A stretch of 7,661 nt of DNA. It comes from Spirochaeta sp. Lineage in GTDB: Bacteria; Spirochaetota; Spirochaetia; DSM-27196; Alkalispirochaetaceae. Below are positions 1-7,661 of the stretch, piece by piece (the stretch's first letter is position 1; each line of letters begins with the position of its first letter). The notes under the pieces are model-generated. The model worked only from the letters and a program-made list of their open reading frames with translations, searched no databases and was not told the DNA's origin. Both the position numbers and the translations under genes were made by a program. The DNA lies in assembly GCA_007117185.1 (NCBI GenBank), contig SKHA01000151.1:1-7661 (forward strand). Direction: 5' to 3'.

Positions 1-546
1 TCCGCGGGGCCGCTATCCGAGGGCCCGGCTCCTGTCCATCCGGCGGCGCCGGTACCGCCTATCGCCGCGGGCACTCAGCGGGTGGTAGCGGAGAACGAGT
101 CAGGGGTTTCCTATCGCGCCCTCTTCGGGCCGTGTCTGGAGAACGCCCGGCGCATCGAGGTGGTGGACCCCTACATCCGCAACTTTCATCAGGTGAAGAA
201 CCTCCACGAGTTCCTGGAGATGGTGATGCAGCTGCAGGCGATCGGCGACGAGGTCACCGTCACCCTGGTGACCGGACGCGCCGAGGACTACGAGACGGAG
301 CAGGAAGGGTTGCTCAACCAGGTGCGGGACGCCTTCACCGGCACCGCCGTGGACTTCTCTTTCACCGTCAGTGACGACCGGTCACTCCACGCGCGCTCCA
401 TCACCACCGATACCGGCTGGAAGATCTCCCTGGACCGCGGTCTGGACATCTTTCAGCCCTTCGACCGCCGGGACGCCTTCAACCTGCGGAACACCGTGCA
501 GGAGGCGCGGCGGTGCCGCGCCTTCGAGGTGACCTGGCTCAGGTGA
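1..546 (+). CDS. 3' end of a protein with a C-terminal MIT_C (PLD-like) domain; probably a BrxL-like Lon-related protein (partial)
   Basis: The frame is open from base 1 to the TGA at 544-546, giving 181 visible residues. A GTG at position 82 could be read as a start, but the open frame continues to the window edge, so I treat this as the tail of a longer protein. Residues 1-25 are a Pro/Ala/Gly-rich linker. Residues from about 35 to the end match the MIT_C domain (phospholipase D-like fold of MITD1): SYRALF at the beginning, DPYIRNFHQ at 56-64, SLHARSI at 128-134, GWKISLDRGLDIF at 139-151, and a terminal AFEVTWL strand. Human MITD1 has the equivalent DPYIR..HQ, SIHDREI and GW.I.IGRGLDYF segments. 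In MITD1 this domain binds membrane lipids and is not known to be catalytic. In bacteria I recall it mainly fused to Lon-related AAA+ proteins of the BrxL group (BREX phage defence). That parent identity is inference, because no ATPase or protease motif lies in the window. The next gene converges on it after 9 bases, and no terminator is visible. Confidence 0.72.
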   Translation, partial: SAGPLSEGPAPVHPAAPVPPIAAGTQRVVAENESGVSYRALFGPCLENARRIEVVDPYIRNFHQVKNLHEFLEMVMQLQAIGDEVTVTLVTGRAEDYETEQEGLLNQVRDAFTGTAVDFSFTVSDDRSLHARSITTDTGWKISLDRGLDIFQPFDRRDAFNLRNTVQEARRCRAFEVTWLR

Positions 547-555
547 TCCGTCCCC

Positions 556-2361
556 TCAGGACAGCACAAATCTCCTGATCTGATCCTGCACCTGGCGGAT
601 GCCCTGCTCGGTGGACTCGGACAGCTCCGCGACCTGGGTGATGGCGTCGCCGATGCTGTGGGTCTTTTCCTTCATCTCCGTCACCGACGATTCGATGGAG
701 TGGGTGCTCTCAACCAGTTCGGTGGTCTTTTTGTTGATGATGCTGCTGCCCTGAACCATCTCCGCCGCCCCTTCCAGAACCTGCTGGTTCAGGTTTTCGA
801 TGGTCCGAAACGCCTCCAGCACCAGTTGGTTGCCCTCGGATTGCTGATTCATGATCCCGCTGAGGGCATTCTGCTCGGCAGAGACAGTCTGAATCGCCTG
901 CTGCACATCCCGGAACGCGTTCCCCGCCTCTTCTGACGAGGCAACCACCATGGTAATCGCCTGCTCAAACTGCTTCAGCGTTCCCGAGATGCTCTTGGAC
1001 TGGGTAGCGGAATTCTCGGCGAGTTTTCTGATCTCATCGGCGACAACGGCAAACCCCCGTCCGGCTTCCCCGGCATGGGCTGCTTCTATCGCCGCATTCA
1101 TCGCCAGCAGGTTGGTCTGGGCGGCGATGGAGTTGATCACCCCGTTGGCCTCGGACATGCCCCGGGACTGCACCGCAATCTCGTTGATTCGGGTCTGCAC
1201 TTCCTGAAGAATCGTCGAACCTACCTCGGCAGTGGTGTGCAGGTTTTCGAACTCCGTCAGGCTCTTCTTGATACCTTCCACCGCCTGGTGAACCAGATCC
1301 GCCATGGAATGGACCGCGCCGGTGGTGGACTGGACGCTCTCGGCCTGCTTGCCGATCATCTGATTGAGTTGCTGCAGGTTGGCGTTGATCTCGGTGATCG
1401 TTTGGGATACCTCGGTCACCCCCTCGGACTGGGAGATCACCCCCTGATCAACCATGGCGATGCGCTGGTTGATGTTCTCCAGGGCTCCCTGGACCGCACC
1501 CATCCGCGAGTTGAGCCCTTCACCTGTCTGGGCCAACCCGTCCACGGAGGATCTGACGGTGAGCAGTATCGTCCGCAACGTCTGGACAAAACTGTTGAAG
1601 TTGCCCGCCAGCTCTCCGATCTCGTCCCGGGATCTGATGGTCAGCGCTTTGGTCAGGTCACCTTCGCCATCGGCAATATCCGCCAGAGCGCTGGCGATAC
1701 CCCCCAAAGGGTTGACCGCGGCTATCGTCCACACCGAAAGCACCGACCCCAGCAGCAGCGCCAAAGCCGTGGTTATCAGCATAAGAAGCTGAAACCCATC
1801 CGCCAGCCCCCGGGTGGCCAGGGATAGGGCGGTGTTCTGGGCTTCGATATGGTCGATGAAGTCGTTGATCGCCCGGAGCCACCGGACGTAGCCGTGGCGC
1901 GCCCGGGTCAGCAGCAGCTCTTCCGCCCGGTCGTTGCTGCCCTCCCTGGCCAGACGGATGATCGTATTGGAGACGTCCACCGTTTCCCTTTCGATCTCTT
2001 TGATCGCATTCAGCAACTCCACGTCGGTGCTGTTCCCCTGGTTGCCGTCAAGAACAAGCAGGTCCAGCGGTTCGGCGGAGTTGCGATAGAAGTCCTCCAG
2101 GTCACGAATCGTCTGAACGATCTGCTCCTGCTCTGCAGGGTCGTCCACCAGCACCAGATCCCGAATCTCGATGGCCCGGTCGTGGACGCTGCCCCGGAAG
2201 TTGATGACATACCGGAGTTTGACGCCGTTGACGTCGTTGATCTCCCCGAGGCCGGAGTTGATCTGATTCACCCGGAGAATACCGACGAACGTCAGGCTGA
2301 TCATCAGCGCCAGAAGACCCGCAAAACCGATCACGATCTTTGCCTTGATTTTTAAATTCAT
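556..2361 (-). CDS. Methyl-accepting chemotaxis protein (transmembrane chemoreceptor)
   Basis: Complete 601-residue chemoreceptor that senses ligands outside the membrane and controls the CheA-CheW kinase complex. Domain order is classical. There is a short basic N terminus, then TM1 at about 9-29, and an extracytoplasmic helical region at about 30-189, probably a four-helix-bundle sensor. TM2 follows at about 190-212, then a HAMP linker at about 213-265 ending near EIGELAGNFN, and a long cytoplasmic coiled-coil signalling domain. The conserved hairpin tip lies at 415-448, with QTNLLAMNAAIEAAHAGE followed by AGRGFAVVADEIRKLA. The C terminus ends RRFVLS and has no NWETF-type CheR-docking pentapeptide. 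I start it at the ATG complementary to 2359-2361. The frame stays open upstream to 2568, but that extension would run over the parE start and has no receptor-like sequence, whereas MNLKIKAKIV leading directly into TM1 is typical. There is no Shine-Dalgarno sequence; an extended -10 box lies 5 bases upstream. No che gene is adjacent, so it is an orphan receptor and its ligand cannot be predicted. Confidence 0.95.
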   Translation of the reverse strand: MNLKIKAKIVIGFAGLLALMISLTFVGILRVNQINSGLGEINDVNGVKLRYVINFRGSVHDRAIEIRDLVLVDDPAEQEQIVQTIRDLEDFYRNSAEPLDLLVLDGNQGNSTDVELLNAIKEIERETVDVSNTIIRLAREGSNDRAEELLLTRARHGYVRWLRAINDFIDHIEAQNTALSLATRGLADGFQLLMLITTALALLLGSVLSVWTIAAVNPLGGIASALADIADGEGDLTKALTIRSRDEIGELAGNFNSFVQTLRTILLTVRSSVDGLAQTGEGLNSRMGAVQGALENINQRIAMVDQGVISQSEGVTEVSQTITEINANLQQLNQMIGKQAESVQSTTGAVHSMADLVHQAVEGIKKSLTEFENLHTTAEVGSTILQEVQTRINEIAVQSRGMSEANGVINSIAAQTNLLAMNAAIEAAHAGEAGRGFAVVADEIRKLAENSATQSKSISGTLKQFEQAITMVVASSEEAGNAFRDVQQAIQTVSAEQNALSGIMNQQSEGNQLVLEAFRTIENLNQQVLEGAAEMVQGSSIINKKTTELVESTHSIESSVTEMKEKTHSIGDAITQVAELSESTEQGIRQVQDQIRRFVLS

Positions 2362-2366
2362 GCGGC

Positions 2367-2396
2367 ATAATAGCACGCGTTTTCCGCGAATGGAAA
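2367..2396 (-). promoter_or_regulatory. Candidate extended -10 promoter for the chemoreceptor gene
   Basis: On the minus strand, TATTAT (2372-2367) is preceded by TGC, giving an extended -10 (TGnTATTAT). TTTCCA (2396-2391) lies 18 bases upstream and matches four of six positions of the -35 consensus. Only 5 bases separate the -10 from the ATG, so initiation 6-7 bases downstream would place the transcript start at or next to the A of the start codon. No FliA-type (sigma-28) motif, often found at chemoreceptor genes, was seen. This is a sequence-only prediction. Confidence 0.45.
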
Positions 2397-2450
2397 TCGT
2401 ACTTCTCCAATGCTGCAGCTCGTCCCCACTGGGAGCGCCCTCGGCACCTG

Positions 2451-2459
2451 TGGTATGCT
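2451..2459 (+). promoter_or_regulatory. Candidate extended -10 promoter for parE-parC
   Basis: TGGTATGCT fits the extended -10 pattern TGnTATnnT. The bases 16-18 upstream (around 2430-2437) are GC-rich and give no good -35, which extended -10 promoters can tolerate. Eight bases separate the -10 from the parE ATG at 2468, so transcription would start within about two bases of the start codon. The bases between them (CGGCGGCG) contain no Shine-Dalgarno sequence. It is arranged back to back with the similar promoter for the chemoreceptor gene. Confidence 0.42.
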
Positions 2460-2467
2460 CGGCGGCG

Positions 2468-4257
2468 ATGGCCAAATACGACGAGAGTTCTATCAAGACG
2501 CTGTCCAGTCTGGAGCACATCCGGCTGCGCAGCGGTATGTACGTCGGCCGCCTGGGCGACGGCAGCAACTTCGAGGACGGGATCTACATCCTCGTTAAAG
2601 AGATCGTGGACAACTCCATCGATGAGTTCATCATGGGCCACGGCAAGAAGATCGAGATCAAGCGCAGCGACGACGGGACGATCACCATCAGGGACTACGG
2701 CCGGGGCATCCCCCTGGGCAAGCTCAAGGACGCGGTGAGCCAGATCAACACCGGCGCCAAGTACAACGACGACGTCTTCCAGTTCTCCGTGGGGCTCAAC
2801 GGGGTAGGCACCAAAGCGGTGAACGCCCTCTCGGAACATTTTCACGCGGTGAGCTTTCGCGACGGCGCCTGGGCGGAGGCAGTCTTCGCGCAGGGCGTCC
2901 TGCAAAAAGAGAAGAAGGGCAAGACCGGCACTCACAAGGACGGCACCTACATCCAGTTCCGCCCGGACCACACCCTCTTCGGCGAGTATCAGTACAACGA
3001 GGAGTTCCTCCTGCAGCGCATGTGGAACTACGCCTACCTCAACGCGGGGCTCACTATCGCCTACAACGGCGAGACGATCCGCTCCGACGGGGGTCTGAAG
3101 GACCTGCTCACCGCCGAGGTGGGCGACGAGGGGCTCTACGGCATCGCCCACCACCGGGACGAGCGGCTGGAGTTCGCCCTGACCCACACCACCAGCTACG
3201 GCGAGACCTACTTCTCCTTCGTCAACGGCCAGTACACCTCCGACGGCGGCACCCACCAGAGCGCGTTCCGCGAGGGAATCCTGAAAGGGGTCAACGAGTA
3301 CTACAAGAAGAACTTCGCCGGTGAGGACGTCCGGGAGGGTATCGCCGGGGCGATCGCGATCCGCCTGAAGGACCCCCAGTTCGAGGGGCAGACCAAGAAC
3401 AAGCTGGGCAACTCGGATGTCCGCGGCTGGATCGTCAACGCGGTGCGCACCGCGGTGAACGACTTTCTGCACCGCAACAAGGACGCCGCCAAGAAGCTCG
3501 AGACCAAGATCACCCAGAACGAGAAGCTGCGCAAGGAGCTCAACGCGGTCCGCAAGGAGAGCCGCGAGGCGGCCAGGAAGGTGGCCCTGAAGATCCCCAA
3601 GTTGAAGGACTGCAAGTTCCACCTGGGAGACCGGGACCCCCGGGGCGAGAAGAGCACCATCTTCATCACCGAAGGGGACAGCGCCACCGGCAGTATGGTG
3701 GCTTCCCGGGACGTGTACAGTCAGGCGATCTTCTCCCTCCGGGGCAAGCCCCAGAACGTCTACGCCAAGAAGCGCAGCGAGATCTACCGCAACGAGGAGC
3801 TCTATAACATGATGATCGCCCTGGGGATCGAGGACGAGATCTCCGGGCTGCGCTACAACAGGATTGTGATCACCACCGACGCGGACCACGACGGATTTCA
3901 CATCCGCAACCTGCTGCTCACCTTCTTCCTGCAGTATTTCGAGGAGCTGGCGGTGGCGGGGCACATCTATATCCTGGAGACGCCCCTGTTCCGGGTGCGC
4001 AATAAGGCGCAGACCCGCTACTGCTACTCCGAGGCGGAGCGGGATACCGCCCTCGCGGAGGTCCGCGGCGCTGAGGTGACCCGCTTCAAGGGGCTCGGTG
4101 AGATCTCACCAAAAGAGTTTGGACAGTTCATCGGCGAGGATATGCGCATCGTCCCGGTGAACGTGAAGTCCATCAAGAGCATCCAGCCCACCCTTGAGTT
4201 TTATATGGGCAAGAACACTCCCCAGCGACGGGAGTTCATCATGGAGAACCTGATCTG

Positions 4258-4258
<1 letters not shown>
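2468..4258 (+). CDS. parE: DNA topoisomerase IV subunit B (ParE), ATPase subunit
   Basis: ATPase and Toprim subunit (596 residues) of a type IIA topoisomerase, which with ParC decatenates and relaxes replicated chromosomes. The N-terminal GHKL ATPase is intact. The likely general base is E45 in KEIVDNSIDEF, the DYGRG loop lies at 76-80, the ATP-lid segment SVGLNGVGTK at 107-116, and the transducer-domain QTKNKL with the ATP-contacting lysine at 308-313. The Toprim domain has TEGDSA at 401-406 and the acidic metal-binding DADHDG at 471-476, followed by RFKGLGEISPKE near 539-550. It lacks the roughly 170-residue insertion of enterobacterial GyrB and is about as long as ParE. The start MAKYDESSIKTLSSLEHIRLR is typical of the subfamily I associate with spirochaetes and Bacteroidetes. 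The frame is open upstream to 2345, but that part overlaps the divergent gene and resembles nothing. A second gyrB cannot be fully excluded, but the length and the paired short ParC favour topoisomerase IV. Confidence 0.93.
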
Positions 4259-6186
<1,928 letters not shown>

Positions 6187-7477
6187 CCTTGCGCGGCTTT
6201 CCCGGTCGCGGGACGAAGCGCTGGAGCATGTTGGTTGCCATGAAGGTTGTGCGCGGGTAGGAGTGGTACGCTTCCGTCTCGCCGCGAACCTTGAACTCCG
6301 GGGTCACGCTGATCCGCAGGAGTACGAATCCCAGATACGTGGCCATCGTTGCTGCAATAACCCAGTACAACGCCCGGACGCCCCAGGAACTCATCGCCGC
6401 GGCGGCCAGCAGCGGCCCGATCATCGACCCGAGACCGTAAAACACGTACAGCGCCCCGGCGGACTGGACCATATCCTCCGGCAGCAACTGGTCGTTCACC
6501 GTGGCGATGCTCAGCGAATAGAGCGGCATGGCGAACCCCCCGAAGAGGAACGCCGTTACTGTCATCCAGGGCCCGGCGCCGCCGGCAAAACTGAGCAGCA
6601 GCGCCGCCAGCGTCCCCGTCGACGCGCTCAGGACCAGCCCCTGGCGGCGCCCTACTGCATCGGAGACTATTCCCAGGGGCCACTGCATCACCACCGTCCC
6701 CACCGAGAAGACCAGCATGAACAGGCCAATCGATCCATCCGGCAGCCCCAGGTTCTGGGCAAAACGGGGGGCCAGACTCAGGTGCGCTCCCGCCACCAGC
6801 CCGCTGGCCAGGACCCCGGCGGTGCCCAGGGGAGATTTGCGGAACATACCCATCATCCGGATGCGTACGCTGGCCACTGTGGCCACCCCACTCACGTTGG
6901 CCAGGGTGATCGGCAGCAGGCACAGGGACACCAGTATGGAGGTGATACCGAAGAGCTCAAACCCCGAGGGTGGAAAGATACCAATCAGCGGCTGCACCAC
7001 CCCGATGGAGGCCAGATAGACGATGCTGTAGATCGAGATGACTTGACCCCGCTTTGCGCTGGGGCTGACCACGTTGAGCCAGCTCTCCACCACCACCAGC
7101 ACCACCGAAAAGCTGACGCCGTGAATCAGTCTGAGGACCACCCACACCACCGGGTTGATCCACAACACGTGGGCGATGGCCGAGGCTGACCCCAGCGAGG
7201 CGAACGCCGCAAACGAGCGGACGTACCCCACGTTGCGAATCACCAGCAGAGCGATGAAGGACCCCCCCAGCACTCCGGCGTAGTAACTGCTGCTGATCAG
7301 CCCGATCACCGGGTCGGAAAACCCCTCCAGGGATCCCCTCAGGACCAGGGCGGTCCCCTGCAGGGCAGACCCGCTTCCCAGCAGAAAGACGCTGATCAGG
7401 ATGGAGATGATCGTTGTTGTACGGCTTGTCTCCGGTGTTCCGGCGGTTATCGGGCTGCTCATGAGGTGCTGGCCAAT

Positions 7478-7661
7478 CTACCGCGTTCGGTGGTAGTTCT
7501 CAAGTGCCTGCTCCCCTTCTGGCGCCAGCCGGTACACCCCCCGGGAAACCCGCTCAAACCAACCGTAGCTGTTGGTGGAGAGAATCCGCTGGGTCTCCTC
7601 GGGGGCGCCCAGCTGGCGCAACCCCCGGGGGGAGCATTCTCCCTCCTGCAGGAGCAGTCGA
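7478..7661 (-). CDS. 3' end of an unidentified gene, possibly a DUF2161-type protein (partial)
   Basis: On the minus strand a frame is open from the window edge (first whole codon 7660-7658) to a TAG complementary to 7478-7480, giving 60 visible residues. The segment is helical at first (RLLLQEGECSPRGLRQLG), then has EETQRILSTNSYGWFERVSR and GVYRLAPEGEQALENY before a polar end. The order helix, helix, YGWFERV, then RGVYRLAPEG with the look of a short beta hairpin resembles a winged-helix-like C-terminal module. I recall it at the end of DUF2161 proteins, putative PD-(D/E)XK phosphodiesterases of unknown role. The nuclease-like core would lie outside the window, so the family call is tentative. 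The coding call is firmer: the frame is clean, the composition is protein-like, and it lies 15 bases upstream of the transporter on the same strand. Confidence 0.7.
   Translation of the reverse strand, partial: RLLLQEGECSPRGLRQLGAPEETQRILSTNSYGWFERVSRGVYRLAPEGEQALENYHRTR

Noticed and set aside
1075..1827. 250-codon open frame on the plus strand, inside the chemoreceptor gene
   Set aside because: It lies opposite the conserved receptor signalling domain, and its Gly/His/Arg/Gln-rich translation looks like an antisense shadow rather than a protein.
2376..2388. CGCG-TTTTC-CGCG inverted repeat between the promoters, a possible operator
   Set aside because: The arms are only four bases and are self-palindromic, which is common by chance in GC-rich DNA; there is no second copy and no known regulator match.
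2362..2568. 69-codon upstream extension of the chemoreceptor
   Set aside because: It would run across the parE start and promoter region, and its sequence resembles no receptor N terminus; the internal ATG leads directly into TM1.
2102..3964. 620-codon open frame on the minus strand, opposite parE and extending into the chemoreceptor gene
   Set aside because: It is antisense to clearly conserved ParE sequence, its translation is low-complexity (Val/Leu/Gly/Asp-rich) with no family features, and such frames are expected opposite GC-rich genes with strong codon bias.
6187..6225. Possible terminator hairpin (CCCG-GTCG-CGGG) after parC
   Set aside because: The stem is only four pairs, no T-run follows, and it sits inside the convergent transporter's coding sequence.
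7519..7528. Ten-base palindrome CTGGCGCCAG
   Set aside because: It lies within coding sequence of the right-edge gene, is a single copy and has no T-run, so it is probably chance.

Overview
The window reads as GC-rich bacterial chromosome, densely coding, with six genes and no RNA gene, CRISPR array, insertion sequence or long non-coding stretch. The best taxonomic clue is the topoisomerase IV pair. Its short ParE (596 residues) and short ParC (642 residues) look most like the subfamily I associate with Spirochaetes and Bacteroidetes, and the high GC content favours a GC-rich free-living spirochaete. This placement is inference from remembered family features, not from a database search.

Layout, left to right. 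(1) Positions 1-546, + strand: the 3' end of a gene whose product ends in a MIT_C domain, the phospholipase D-like fold known from the C terminus of human MITD1. A Pro/Ala-rich linker precedes it. This arrangement fits the C terminus of a Lon-related, BrxL-like ATPase, so the unseen DNA to the left may hold a BREX-type phage-defence operon. (2) Positions 556-2361, - strand: a complete transmembrane methyl-accepting chemotaxis protein, converging on gene 1 with only 9 bases between the stop codons. (3) Positions 2362-2467: a 106-base divergent intergenic region. Each direction has an extended -10 box that ends 5-8 bases before the start codon, suggesting near-leaderless transcripts for both genes. 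(4) Positions 2468-6186, + strand: parE and parC, overlapping by one base (TGATG) and presumably co-transcribed and translationally coupled. Together they make the type IIA topoisomerase that decatenates daughter chromosomes. (5) Positions 6155-7462, - strand: a YcaD-like major facilitator superfamily transporter whose 3' end overlaps the parC 3' end by 32 bases, tail to tail. (6) Positions 7478-7661, - strand: the 3' end of a gene lying 15 bases upstream of the transporter and probably in its operon. Its last 60 residues resemble the C terminus of DUF2161-type proteins.

Functionally this is mostly a housekeeping segment (chromosome decatenation, chemosensing, transport), with a possible defence-island edge at the far left. 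I do not see a convincing new system inside the window. The points worth following up are the left-edge MIT_C protein, the paired leaderless-type promoters, and the 32-base convergent overlap.
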